The position numbers were made by a program, and so were the translations under genes. Shown here in pieces: positions 7,761-17,066 of a stretch of 64,000 nucleotides of DNA. Source of the stretch: Okeania sp034190295 (GTDB lineage: Bacteria > Cyanobacteriota > Cyanobacteriia > Cyanobacteriales > Microcoleaceae); the NCBI GenBank assembly GCA_034190295.1, contig JAXHSW010000004.1, positions 1-64,000 of the forward strand, written 5' to 3'. Under the pieces are notes generated by a model. That model was not told the DNA's origin, searched no databases, and worked only from the letters and a program-made list of their open reading frames with translations. The stretch's first letter is position 1. Each line of letters starts with the position of its first letter.

Positions 7761-9662
7761 TTACTCCTGTTGCCAAATTTTAATTGTATTATCACTACTA
7801 CCACTAGCTAAACTCTTTCCGTCCTGAGAAAAAGTAACAGAATTAACATATTTTGAATGACCTTCCAAATTAGCTATTTGCTGACCAGTTTCCCAATGCC
7901 AAATCTTAATAGTTTCATCCTCACTACCACTAGCAATAATATCTCCTTGAGGACTAAAAGCTATGGCACAAACATCTCTTGAATGTCCTTCCAAAGTATT
8001 TAATATTTCACCTTTATCTATTTGCCAAATTTTAATATTGCGATCGCGACCACCACTAACTAAAATTTTACCATCACGACTAAAAGCAACCCCATAAATA
8101 TAATGTACTCCCTGATAATAATTGCATAGAGTCTGAACAGCATTACCTAAATTTAGATCCCATAATTTAATCGTATTATCTTCACTTCCGCTCGCCAAAG
8201 TTTTGCCATCAGGACTAAAAGCAACCGCACGCACCGGACGTGAATGCCCAGTCAAAGTCATCATCACTTTTCCATAACTAGGTTCATAAATATCATCCCC
8301 AAGTTGCCAAAGTTTAACATCATTATCCTTACTTGCACTAGCCAAAATTTTGCCATCGGGACTGAAAGCGATCGCCGTTACTCCCTTAGAATGACCAAAA
8401 TATTCTCCCAGACTCCAGTCACCAAGAGTACAAAGAAGTTTCCCTGTCTGAACTTCCCAAAGCTTAATAGTTTTGTCATCACTCCCACTAGCTAAAATTT
8501 TGCCATCCCGACTAAAAGCAACAGAATTGACATAACCCGAATGTCCAAAAATAGTCAATATTTCTCTGCCACTATCTACTTGCCACAACTTAATAGTTTC
8601 ATCCTCACTCCCACTCGCCACAATATTGTCATCAGGACTAAAAGCAACGGAGCAAACCCATTTTTGATGACCGATGAGAGTATGTAGACATTTCCAAGTT
8701 TGAGTCGGTAGGGGTTCAGGTGTAACCTCCGGAGTTTGGATAGCAGTTTTATCTTGAAGATGAGTCAAATTAACTTGAGTATTAGCATTTAAAGTTTTGA
8801 TGACTTCATAAACAGACTGATAGCGACGGTTAATAGCATTTTCTACCAGTTTATCTAAAACATAACCCAACTGTTCGCTCACAGAATTACTCTTTAAATA
8901 ACGTCGCCATACCCAAGTACCCTCACCCACATCAAATAATTCAAAAGGGGAAATGTTGGTCAAAAGATGCAAGCAAGTTACCCCTAAACTATATAAGTCA
9001 CTGGCAAATACTGCTTTGCCTCGGTTTTGTTCGGGGGGAGTATATTCGGGAGTGCCAATAGTGGTACCTGTTTTCAACAGTGCTGTACCGAGAGCATATT
9101 TGGCAGCACCAAAATCTACTAATACTAACTGACTGTCACTGTTTTGACGACGAATAATATTGTCTGGTTTGATGTCGCGGTGAATAACGTTGTGAGAGTG
9201 GATAAATTGCAGGACTGGCAGTAAATTATTGAGTAAAGCTTTAATTTTTTCTTCATTGTAAGGCCCTTCGCCTGCCAGAGCTTGGCCTAGATTTTGTCCG
9301 TCGATGAATTCTTGCACTAAGTATTGTCGCCCATCCTGGGTAAAGTGGGCCATTAGTTCGGGGATTTGGGAATGTCTGCCCAATTCGTCTAATCTTGTAG
9401 CTTCTTTTTCAAAGAGTTCGGCAGCTTTGCTGATGTTGTTTGTGCCTTGAGATGCTGGAAAAAATTGTTTAATTACACAATAGGGTTTGGAAGGTTTATC
9501 TTCGTCGATAGCTAAGAATGTTCTGCCAAAACCTCCTTGTCCAATGAGGTTAAGGGGACGATAGCGGTCTTTGAGTAGTAGTTTTGAGCCACAGTTTTGA
9601 CAATATATGTTCCAGTCTGGGTTTTGGGGGATTTGACAGTTGGGGTTAAGGCAATGACTCAT
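7761..9662 (-). CDS. Zinc-ribbon Ser/Thr kinase with WD40 propeller
   Basis: This 633-residue paralogue of the neighbouring kinases has cysteines 4, 9, 21 and 24 in a CxxxxC...CxxCG zinc ribbon. It carries GQGGFGRTFLA, Lys65, HRDIKPDN (161-168), DFG (183-185) and TPPEQ, so all catalytic residues of a Hanks-type kinase are present. A linker of about 40 residues leads into seven WD40 repeats (about 335-633), many ending in IKLW or IKIW. The protein should be cytoplasmic and phosphorylate Ser/Thr of partners docked on the propeller. It is preceded by a 364-bp spacer and the kinase-DnaK gene. The WD40 repeats are very alike, which suggests recent internal repeat exchange. Confidence 0.93.
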   Translation of the reverse strand: MSHCLNPNCQIPQNPDWNIYCQNCGSKLLLKDRYRPLNLIGQGGFGRTFLAIDEDKPSKPYCVIKQFFPASQGTNNISKAAELFEKEATRLDELGRHSQIPELMAHFTQDGRQYLVQEFIDGQNLGQALAGEGPYNEEKIKALLNNLLPVLQFIHSHNVIHRDIKPDNIIRRQNSDSQLVLVDFGAAKYALGTALLKTGTTIGTPEYTPPEQNRGKAVFASDLYSLGVTCLHLLTNISPFELFDVGEGTWVWRRYLKSNSVSEQLGYVLDKLVENAINRRYQSVYEVIKTLNANTQVNLTHLQDKTAIQTPEVTPEPLPTQTWKCLHTLIGHQKWVCSVAFSPDDNIVASGSEDETIKLWQVDSGREILTIFGHSGYVNSVAFSRDGKILASGSDDKTIKLWEVQTGKLLCTLGDWSLGEYFGHSKGVTAIAFSPDGKILASASKDNDVKLWQLGDDIYEPSYGKVMMTLTGHSRPVRAVAFSPDGKTLASGSEDNTIKLWDLNLGNAVQTLCNYYQGVHYIYGVAFSRDGKILVSGGRDRNIKIWQIDKGEILNTLEGHSRDVCAIAFSPQGDIIASGSEDETIKIWHWETGQQIANLEGHSKYVNSVTFSQDGKSLASGSSDNTIKIWQQE

Positions 9663-10026
9663 GCCGATATTTTTAGCTAACGATAATATTGATTATATTT
9701 TGCTGAGGAATTTTTGACTGAATTTGATTAGTGGGGTTTATCAATTTATTATCATTTTTCAGAATAGGCAAGATAAGTTTTTAAGAGTTTTTTTACTAAC
9801 AGTATTGTTGTTTTTGTCAGAATTGGCTTAAGTTAAGCATAAATTAATTTTTTGGGGTTTGTGATGGAGTGGCAATAATTTTCCCGACTGCTTTACTTGG
9901 GACATGATTATCTTTTTTAGAATAACTAATAGGAAGTCTTGTTGGTTGCTTGAGCCAAATTATGAGGATTTGAAATTTGATTTATTCTAGTTAAGAACAA
10001 AATTGTGATTTTGAGTATTTTGCTAT
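9663..10026. other. AT-rich spacer between kinase genes
   Basis: No ORF, RNA or repeat family is recognised. It should contain the promoter or leader of the downstream kinase-WD40 gene if that gene is not co-transcribed. Confidence 0.5.
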
Positions 10027-12558
10027 CTAGTTTTCCGTCGATACTTCATCGGGAAATGAAAGTAAAAAAGGTCGTTGTTTTTCAATCTCGTCTTCAGACA
10101 ATGTCGAATCACTATTAATAGTAATTGACGCTTCTTTGCCACTACCTTTATCTTTTGCTGCTACATTCAGGATTGAATTAGCATTAATATCAAAAGTTAC
10201 TTCAATTTGAGCTTCACCGCGAGGAGCAGATGAGATTTTATCTAAACATAATATACCTAAACTTTTGTTGTCTTCAGCCATTTGCTGTTCTCCCTGGAGA
10301 ATATGAATTTTTACAGATGTTTGTTCATCTACAGCAGTTGTAAATACTTTACTTTTTTTAGTGGGAATAGTTGTATTGCTAGGAAGAATTTTTGTCATTA
10401 CACCTTCTGAAGTTTCGACTCCTAAAGACATAGATGTTACATCCAACAGCAAAATATCTTTAATTTCCCCTGCCAAAACACCACCTTGTATAGATGCTCC
10501 TAAAGCCACAGTTTTGTCAGAATAAATTCTTGAAGTAGGCTTTTTTCCAAGTAGTTGTTTCAGAGATTTTTGAATAGCAGGTATCCTGGTACTTCCTCCA
10601 ATTAAAATTAAATTATCGACATTTTCTCCATCTAATTTTGCATCTCGAAGAGCATTTTTAACTAAGACACAACAACAGTTAATTAATTCATCCCACATTT
10701 GCTCAATTTCAGAACTACTTAAAGTTACTTCTAGATTTTTACCACCAGAAGATGAAGTTTTAATCCAAGGTAAATATATCTCTGTTTCACTAACACTAGA
10801 AAGTTCAATTTTAGCTTTTTCTGCTGCCTCCCTTAAACGAGCTAATGCTTGAATATCCTCACTTAAATCAATTCCTTCAATCTGTTTAAAATTTTGAATC
10901 AACCACTCAACAATTTTCTCATCAAAATCCTTTCCACCTAATTGATTATCCCCAGAATAACTTAATACCTCAAATACATCATTTCCTATTACTAGAATAG
11001 AAACACTACATTGACCTCCACCAATATCAAATATCAAAATAGTTTCATCATTTGTTTTCTCTAATCCATAAGCAAGAGCAGCAGCAGCGGGATGACAAAT
11101 AATTCTTAAAACTTCCAAACCAGCTAAATTTCCCACTTTTTGAACAGCATAACGTTGAATATCGTTAAAATAAGCAGGTACAGTAATTACAACTTGCTTA
11201 ATTTCTTCCTCTAGATAATAACTCCCATCTTTTACTAACTTATGCAAAAAATAAGCCAATATTTCTTCAGGAGTAAATTGTTTTCCCAAAACCGGACAAT
11301 TAATCAAAACTCCTCCCTTATTATCTGGTAAAACTTGGTAAGAAACCTGCTTAACTTTTTCTACTACCTCATCATACTTACAACCAATAAACCACATTAA
11401 CGAATCAAAAGTATTGAGCGGGTTTCTCAGAGCTTGACGTTGAGCAGCTTCTCCAATCAAACAATTACCATTTTCACTAAAAGCGACTACCGTAGGAGTA
11501 GAATAAAAACCATTTTTGTTAGGAATAACTACAGGTTTACCAGCTTCAGTTTTGGCTATTATAGATTTAGTAATTCCCAAGTCAATTCCCACAACACTAC
11601 AAAAATTATTTTGTTGTTTAGTAGTAGATTTAGGAGTGGGAGAAGGCGAATAATTTTGAGTAGGATTTCGTTTTAATATTGGCAATATTTCATCTACAGA
11701 CTGCCACCTTTCTCCCACTTCTTTTTTGAGCATCTTCTCTAATATTTCTTCTAACTCCCTACTAATAAAAATTCCATTAGATGCCAATACCTCTTGCCAT
11801 AACCAACGATTTTCTAGAGGATTAAAAAGTCGATCGGGAGAAATACCTGTTAATAGATGAATACAAGTTGCCCCTAGAGCATAAATATCACTAGCAGGGT
11901 AAACTTTACCATAAATCATTTGTTCCGGTGGTGCATATCCAATAGTTCCAACAATCGTTCCCATTGACATGACAGTATTTCTTAATTCTCTGGAAATACC
12001 AAAGTCAATTAAGACAAATTCATTATCTTGGCGGTACATTATATTCTCAGGTTTAATATCTCGATGTATCACATCCTGCTGATGAATAAATTTCAGCACC
12101 GGGAGTAATTTATTTAATAGATGCCTAATTTTTTCTTCCTGCCAATTTCCCTCCTGTTGTAAAATTTTCAGTAAATTTTTTCCTTCAATATATTCTTGAA
12201 CAAAGTATAGATTTTTGTCTTGTTCTAAAAATGCTAATAATCTAGGAATTTGCTCACATTCATCCCCTAGCTTATCTAGAGTTTCTGCCTCTCTATTAAA
12301 CAGTTCAACTGCTTTCTGAAAAGCTGCTTGATTATTAGCAATATTAGGAGCAGGAAAAAATTGTTTAATTACACATTGTCTTTTTAATGGGGTATCTTCA
12401 TCTATTGCTAAAAAATTTCTCCCCATCCCACCAGCACCTAAAAAGTTTATCGGACGATATCTTTCCTTAAGGAGAAGTTTTGTACCACAGTTAATACAAA
12501 AACTGATAGAATTTTGCTGGTTTGGTTTAGTACAATTAGGATTGAGACAATAGCTCAT
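10027..12558 (-). CDS. Ser/Thr kinase fused to a DnaK-like Hsp70 module
   Basis: This 843-residue fusion has the same zinc ribbon (Cys4, 9, 21, 24) as its neighbours. The kinase domain covers about 34-297, with GAGGMGRNFLA, Lys65, HRDIKPEN (165-172), DFG (185-187) and PPEQ. After a Pro/Ser-rich linker an Hsp70 module runs from about 321 to 830. Its nucleotide-binding signatures are altered: GIDLGITKS replaces GIDLGTTNS, and FDIGGGQCSVSIL replaces FDLGGGTFDVSIL, while LIGGSTRIPAIQ is intact. The beta substrate-binding region is present but the helical lid is missing. This suggests client recognition coupled to phosphorylation (inference). It lies between the tandem beta-domain genes and two kinase-WD40 genes. 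Confidence 0.9.
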   Translation of the reverse strand: MSYCLNPNCTKPNQQNSISFCINCGTKLLLKERYRPINFLGAGGMGRNFLAIDEDTPLKRQCVIKQFFPAPNIANNQAAFQKAVELFNREAETLDKLGDECEQIPRLLAFLEQDKNLYFVQEYIEGKNLLKILQQEGNWQEEKIRHLLNKLLPVLKFIHQQDVIHRDIKPENIMYRQDNEFVLIDFGISRELRNTVMSMGTIVGTIGYAPPEQMIYGKVYPASDIYALGATCIHLLTGISPDRLFNPLENRWLWQEVLASNGIFISRELEEILEKMLKKEVGERWQSVDEILPILKRNPTQNYSPSPTPKSTTKQQNNFCSVVGIDLGITKSIIAKTEAGKPVVIPNKNGFYSTPTVVAFSENGNCLIGEAAQRQALRNPLNTFDSLMWFIGCKYDEVVEKVKQVSYQVLPDNKGGVLINCPVLGKQFTPEEILAYFLHKLVKDGSYYLEEEIKQVVITVPAYFNDIQRYAVQKVGNLAGLEVLRIICHPAAAALAYGLEKTNDETILIFDIGGGQCSVSILVIGNDVFEVLSYSGDNQLGGKDFDEKIVEWLIQNFKQIEGIDLSEDIQALARLREAAEKAKIELSSVSETEIYLPWIKTSSSGGKNLEVTLSSSEIEQMWDELINCCCVLVKNALRDAKLDGENVDNLILIGGSTRIPAIQKSLKQLLGKKPTSRIYSDKTVALGASIQGGVLAGEIKDILLLDVTSMSLGVETSEGVMTKILPSNTTIPTKKSKVFTTAVDEQTSVKIHILQGEQQMAEDNKSLGILCLDKISSAPRGEAQIEVTFDINANSILNVAAKDKGSGKEASITINSDSTLSEDEIEKQRPFLLSFPDEVSTEN

Positions 12559-12599
12559 AAAAATGTATTTTTTTTGACTAATAAATAATATTATACTAA

Positions 12600-12690
12600 C
12601 AGGACTTACGCATAGACTCTATATATAGTGAGGGCGAATGCCATTCGCCCCTACAGATGGTGGTTTAAAAGTCAATTTGCGTAAGTCCTG
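12600..12690. mobile_element. Complete CAGGACTTACGC MITE, 91 bp, 5-bp target duplication
   Basis: Perfect 13-bp inverted ends (CAGGACTTACGCA and its complement) enclose a hairpin GGGCGAATGCCATTCGCCC. ACTAA is duplicated at 12595-12599 and 12691-12695. The element lies next to the broken paralogue at 12697-12951. Confidence 0.85.
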
Positions 12691-12696
12691 ACTAAA

Positions 12697-12951
12697 TTAT
12701 GTAGTTCTAATAATCTCAGGAAATAATGCAAAATAAAAACTAAAGTAAAGAGGGCGATCGCTATTATTAGTAATCCTAATTCCTATCTCCACCGGATATC
12801 CTGGGGACGGATGTAAAGGTCGTGTTGATAGATGTTTTCTTATGTCCGAAAGTTTTTTAATTAGGTCTTTTTTAGGCAGAGTTAATATTCGTTTGGGTAC
12901 AATGGTTTCAAAGCGAACACCATTAACTTCGATCAAGTTACTTTCGTTCAT
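12697..12951 (-). pseudogene. Truncated member of the tandem beta-domain family
   Basis: This fragment encodes 84 residues that match the first 82 or so of the ~198-residue paralogues at 15542 and 16235, including EVNGVRFETIVPKR and IGIRITNNSDRP. Homology stops at about 12706, and a few unrelated bases follow before the MITE at 12600-12690. The C-terminal half is absent downstream. The fragment and 150 bp upstream are almost identical to 14998-15400, so it is probably a partial, recent copy of that locus. Confidence 0.8.
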
Positions 12952-13310
12952 ATTTCATAAAATCTCTCTATCTGTATAAGCATACAATCTGAAATTAATT
13001 ATACAAATAACAAAAGTCGTTACTGTAGGTTGATTACCAGAATTAAACTGCTTTTTTAGCTTCCTACTTAATCATAATAATAAAAATACTCGCCGATAAT
13101 ATCCACAGTAATCCTATCTAAATTTAGATTTATTTAATCTCTCTAAACATCTGTATTTCCTCTCTGGTTTTACAGATTTATTTGTGATAATAATCAGAAA
13201 GCTGGTTACTAACCAAATTAGTGAATATTTTTTCAAGGGAATATTTTTAGTTGCTATAGACATGACTTATAAGTTTAAAAGTGTTCCGAAAATTAGTTGG
13301 CTTAAAATGA
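12952..13310. other. Duplicated upstream region of the truncated paralogue
   Basis: About 12952-13105 is nearly identical to 15243-15395, the upstream DNA of another family member. The rest is AT-rich with no gene that I can support. Confidence 0.55.
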
Positions 13311-14540
13311 CTAGATTTCTAAATGTAATTCTACAAGAGGTACTAACACCATTCCTCTCCAAAGCTTTTTGAATGATATTCCCTTTTTTGTAATCCGGTC
13401 ATACACTGTTGTTTGTGCAGATTTATTTTTATATGTTAATTGAAGCAAATATCTACCTGCTTTGATATTGTTAAAAATCCAAAATCCTCCATCTCCAGCA
13501 GCTATTTTAAGTTTAAATTGGTCATGTTTTTTCCACAATAATTCGGCATGAGGAAAGAAAGTAATACTTTTTCCTGGCACTGCTAAAAGCAGATCGGATA
13601 CTAATATCCTTTTCAAAAAATTGCTGGTGTAATGCTTCTTCACTATTTGCCAATTTGGGGCGATAAGTTGAGGAATTAGTGTGCTGTAAAAATTAAAATA
13701 AAAGTCAGTATTACTGTTATTTGTAATCCGAATACCAATTTTTACTGATGTTTCTACACCAGATTTTTTCTCTGGTAAATTTAATACTGTTTCTGGCAGT
13801 ATAGTTTCAAAGCGGATACCATCTACTTCTATTACTTTATCATTTGGTTTGCTGAGTTCAACCAAGCGCAGATTTAAAAAAGAAGTTGTTAAGCGATCGC
13901 CTTTTATTTGTTTTATATTTCTCAGTTGGAAATGTTCTTTTTCAGACTGAGGTTTTATTTTACTGCTTGAAGAATATATAAATCTGAGTTGATAATTTCC
14001 AAGTTTTAGTGCCTCAAACAATGAGCTATTTAAAGCTTGATATCTATTGGTTAAAAACTGTAATTGTAGTAAATCTTTTTCCCAATAAATTTTAGCAGCA
14101 ATGGGGATAGATGTTGCTGTTTTGGGTCTCAGCCACGAAGCACCTCTTCTGGCAATATCGTCAATTAAACTTGAAATAAAATCGACTATTTTATTGACTA
14201 AATTATCTCTTTGATAGGGTATTATGTTATATTCTACATAAATTTCTCGATTGTCAGTAGTTAGTTTTCTTTCTAAAAGTTGACCATCAGACGACCTTAG
14301 TTCTGGAGTAATTATTGGCTCGAGATTAAATTTCCAAGGTTTTGCTGTCTGATTAGTCAACTTCAGCCATAATCGAAAAGAAATATTTGCCCGTGTCGTT
14401 CTTTCTGGAATAGGTAATACTATTAAACTTGGTTCCCATATTTCTAAGAGTATGCTATTTACTTCATCATTATTATTGTCAAAAGATTCTGCTGGCTTCA
14501 TTTTGATTAACTTATTAATGAGTGTCGAAGGAAATATCAT
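13311..14540 (-). CDS. Two-domain member of the tandem beta-domain family
   Basis: This 409-residue protein is of unknown function. Residues about 225-409 match the single-domain neighbours: EVDGIRFETILPE, VKIGIRITNNSNT, a PGKSITFFPHAELLW segment, an aromatic AGRYLLQLTYKN strand, and a final LWRGMVLVPLVELHL. The N-terminal half (about 25-225) shows a diverged version of the same pattern, with ISFRLWLKLTNQT, TPELRSSDG, YQLRFIYSS and TSFLNLRLVE. The pattern of alternating hydrophobic strands suggests an immunoglobulin-like beta sandwich in each half; this is inference. No signal peptide is seen. The start at 14540 has only a weak ribosome site; Met14 is an alternative. Confidence 0.75.
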   Translation of the reverse strand: MIFPSTLINKLIKMKPAESFDNNNDEVNSILLEIWEPSLIVLPIPERTTRANISFRLWLKLTNQTAKPWKFNLEPIITPELRSSDGQLLERKLTTDNREIYVEYNIIPYQRDNLVNKIVDFISSLIDDIARRGASWLRPKTATSIPIAAKIYWEKDLLQLQFLTNRYQALNSSLFEALKLGNYQLRFIYSSSSKIKPQSEKEHFQLRNIKQIKGDRLTTSFLNLRLVELSKPNDKVIEVDGIRFETILPETVLNLPEKKSGVETSVKIGIRITNNSNTDFYFNFYSTLIPQLIAPNWQIVKKHYTSNFLKRILVSDLLLAVPGKSITFFPHAELLWKKHDQFKLKIAAGDGGFWIFNNIKAGRYLLQLTYKNKSAQTTVYDRITKKGISFKKLWRGMVLVPLVELHLEI

Positions 14541-14645
14541 TATTATCTATCCATTTAAGGAAACTGTTCTGCTTTGAGTATCCTAATTTTCAAGAATGGA
14601 GTTATTAATTGATGTTTATTCCTGTAAAAATATAATTTTTTAACC

Positions 14646-15242
14646 TTAATTATTGACTAAGCAAATATCTACAAATGGAGTTAATATTTGACCCGTCCAC
14701 AATCCTTCTATTACTTGAGTTTCTTTGTTAAGAAAGTCATAGAATTCTTTAGTATCTTTCTGATTTTCATATATCATCCGAAGCTGGTATCGTTCTGAAT
14801 GGAGAGGTTGAATAAGTAATCTCTCACCTCCAAATGAGGTAGTAACACCATAGTTTTTACCACAAAGCCAACAGATATTGGCATCAAGAAAAAAGCTGAT
14901 ACTTTCTCCCGGTATAGCTAAAATAAAATCAGATTTTAATGGTGAAACTAGGCTAAATCACCCTATATCAAATGGCACACTTGCACCATCTTTAGCCCTA
15001 ATAATCTCAGGAAATAATGCAAAATAAAAACTAAAGTAAAGAGGGCGATCGCTATTATTAGTAATCCTAATTCCTATCTCTACCGGATATCCTGGGGACG
15101 GATGTAAGGGTGGTTTTGATAGATGTTTTCTTATGTCCGAAAGTTTTTTAATTAGGTCTTTTTTAGGCAGAGTTAATATTCGTTTGGGTACAATGGTTTC
15201 AAAGCGAACACCATTAACTTCGACAAAGTTGCTTTCGTTCAT
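14646..15242 (-). pseudogene. Tandem beta-domain paralogue with one in-frame TGA
   Basis: Read straight through, this is 198 codons, exactly the length of the copy at 16235-16831, and similar throughout. It includes FFLDANICWLCGKNYG and VIEGLWTGQILTPFVDI near the end. The only lesion is TGA at codon 95 (14958-14960), where the intact paralogues have Trp in a Gly-Gly-Trp motif. A TGG to TGA change is the simplest explanation. Without readthrough the product would be 94 residues. It is either a very young pseudogene or, less likely, a read-through or sequencing-error case. Confidence 0.8.
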
Positions 15243-15541
15243 ATTTCATAAAATCTCTCTATCTGTATAAGCATACAATCTGAAATTAATTATACAAATA
15301 ACAAAAGTCGTTACTGTAGGTTGATTACCAGAATTAAACTGCTTTTTTAGCTTCCTACCTAATCATAATAATAAATACTCGCCGATAACATCCAAAGTAA
15401 TCCTACCGACAAGTTATTTCTCTCGTTTAATTTGAGGAATTGACTTACTTTTTTCTCAGAACTATCTAATCACAACAGTATAGTAATTACCGGAAAAAAA
15501 TCTACATTTTTCTGTTCAAATAGCTATTCTAATCTTCCTTA
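15243..15541. other. Spacer, partly duplicated
   Basis: The first 150 bases are nearly identical to 12952-13105. The remainder is AT-rich with no recognised feature. Confidence 0.5.
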
Positions 15542-16135
15542 TTACCGGACTAAATGAATTTCTACGAACGGAGTTAATACTCTACCTGTCCAAAGTCTTT
15601 CTATTACTTTAGTTTGTTTATTAACAGAATCATAAAACCCATTCTTATCTGTTTGATTATGATAAATTAACCGAAGTTTATATCTTCCCGATATGAGAGG
15701 TTTAAAAATAAATGCACCTCCGTTAAAACCCATGCTAATTCCATAATTGTTGCCACAAAGCCAACAGATTTTGGTATCAAGAAAAAAACTGGTACTTTCT
15801 CCAGGCATAGTTAGAGAAAAATCCGATTCTAAGGGCTGTTCCGGATGAAACCAGCCTCCTTGAAATGGAATATTTTTCCCATTTTCTACTTGAATAATTT
15901 CTATTCCTAATGCCAAATAAAAACTAAAGTAAAGAGAGCGATCGCTATTGTTAGTAATCCTAATTCCTATCTCCACCGGATATCCTGGAGATGGATGTAA
16001 GGATGGTGTTAATAGATGTTTTCCTATATCTGAAAGTTTTTGAACTAGGTCTTTTTTGGGCAGAGTTAATACTCGTTTGGGTACAATGGTTTCAAAACGA
16101 ATACCATTAACTTCAATCAAGTTAGTTTCGTTCAT
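15542..16135 (-). CDS. Tandem beta-domain family protein
   Basis: This is a 197-residue protein of an unrecognised family with at least five local members. Conserved landmarks are IEVNGIRFETIVPKRVLTLP (8-27), VEIGIRITNNSD (54-65), a PGES.SFFLD segment, a WLCG.NYG motif with one of the few cysteine pairs (ICWLCG), GRYKLRLIYHNQ, and a C-terminal LWTGRVLTPFVEIHLV. The hydrophobic alternation suggests a cytoplasmic beta sandwich without signal peptide. It starts with ATG and is followed, on the minus strand, by the TGA-bearing copy. Its location between an Hsp70 gene and a kinase-DnaK gene suggests that these proteins are clients or substrates of that machinery (inference). Confidence 0.75.
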   Translation of the reverse strand: MNETNLIEVNGIRFETIVPKRVLTLPKKDLVQKLSDIGKHLLTPSLHPSPGYPVEIGIRITNNSDRSLYFSFYLALGIEIIQVENGKNIPFQGGWFHPEQPLESDFSLTMPGESTSFFLDTKICWLCGNNYGISMGFNGGAFIFKPLISGRYKLRLIYHNQTDKNGFYDSVNKQTKVIERLWTGRVLTPFVEIHLVR

Positions 16136-16234
16136 ATTTCCTAAATATTACCTGTATCAGCTTTAACTATATTAACTTCTACAAATGGAGTTATTCTTTG
16201 GTGTTTATTTCTGTCAAAATCTAATTTTTTAACC

Positions 16235-16831
16235 TTAGTTATCGACTAAGAAAATATCTACAAATGGAGTTAATACTTGACCAGTCCACAATCCTTCTAT
16301 TACTTGAGTTTTTTTGATAAGGGAACCATATAGCTGTATAGTTTCTTTTTGATTTTCATATATAAAGCGAAGTTTATACCATCCTAAATCAAGAGGTTGA
16401 AAAATAAATTTACCACCACTTATCATCGTACTAAGTCCGTAATTTTTGCCACAAAGCCAACAGATTTTGGCATCAAGAAAAAAACTGGTACTTTCTCCAG
16501 GCATAGTTAAAGGTAAATCTGATTCTAATGCTCCAGCAAGACTAATCCAACCCCCATTTAATTCTACAACTTCACCAGTTTCAGCTCTAATAAGTTCTGG
16601 AAATAATGTTAAATTAAAACTAAAGTAAAAAGGGCGATCGCTATTGTTAGTAATCCTAATTCCTATCTGCACCGGATATCCTGGTGACGGATGTAAAGGT
16701 GGTGTTAATAGATGTTTTCCTATATCTGAAAGTTTTTTAATTAGGTCTTTTTTAGGCATAGTTAATACTCGTTTGGGTACAATGGTTTCAAAACGAATAC
16801 CATTAACTTCAATCAAGTTAGTTTCGTTCAT
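16235..16831 (-). CDS. Tandem beta-domain family protein
   Basis: This is a 198-residue paralogue of 15542-16135, about 99 bp upstream of it on the same strand. It has the same order of motifs: IEVNGIRFETIVPKR, VQIGIRITNNSDRP, Gly-Gly-Trp near residue 95, PGESTSFFLDAKICWLCGKN, WYKLRFIYENQ and LWTGQVLTPFVDIFLV. The Trp aligned with the TGA of the neighbouring pseudogene is present here. Intergenic DNA on both sides is also repeated (CTTCTACAAATGGAGTTATT), which shows that the tandem copies arose by unequal duplication. Function is unknown. Confidence 0.75.
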   Translation of the reverse strand: MNETNLIEVNGIRFETIVPKRVLTMPKKDLIKKLSDIGKHLLTPPLHPSPGYPVQIGIRITNNSDRPFYFSFNLTLFPELIRAETGEVVELNGGWISLAGALESDLPLTMPGESTSFFLDAKICWLCGKNYGLSTMISGGKFIFQPLDLGWYKLRFIYENQKETIQLYGSLIKKTQVIEGLWTGQVLTPFVDIFLVDN

Positions 16832-16930
16832 ATTTCCTAAATATTACCTGTATCAGCTTTAACTATATTAACTTCTACAAATGGAGTTATTGCTTGATGT
16901 TTATTTCTGTCAAAATCTAATTTTTAAACC

Positions 16931-17005
16931 TTAGTTATCGACCTGTTCCAGCACTAGAATTTCAAAGCTAATACCATTAACTTCGATAAAATTACCTTCA
17001 TTCAT
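16931..17005 (-). pseudogene. Internally deleted remnant of the beta-domain family
   Basis: The 25 codons encode an N-terminus like the paralogues (MNEGNFIEVNGISFEI) joined to the terminal VDN-stop of the 16235 copy. About 170 codons between are missing, so it is probably a deletion product. Confidence 0.7.
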
Positions 17006-17066
17006 AAAATATAATTTTTCTTATTTCCTCCTCAAAAACAACATATATATATTGTCTAAAAAGATA

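Noticed and set aside
13184..13372. Plus-strand ORF overlapping the two-domain gene end
   Set aside because: It overlaps the minus-strand coding end and has no ribosome site or recognisable content.
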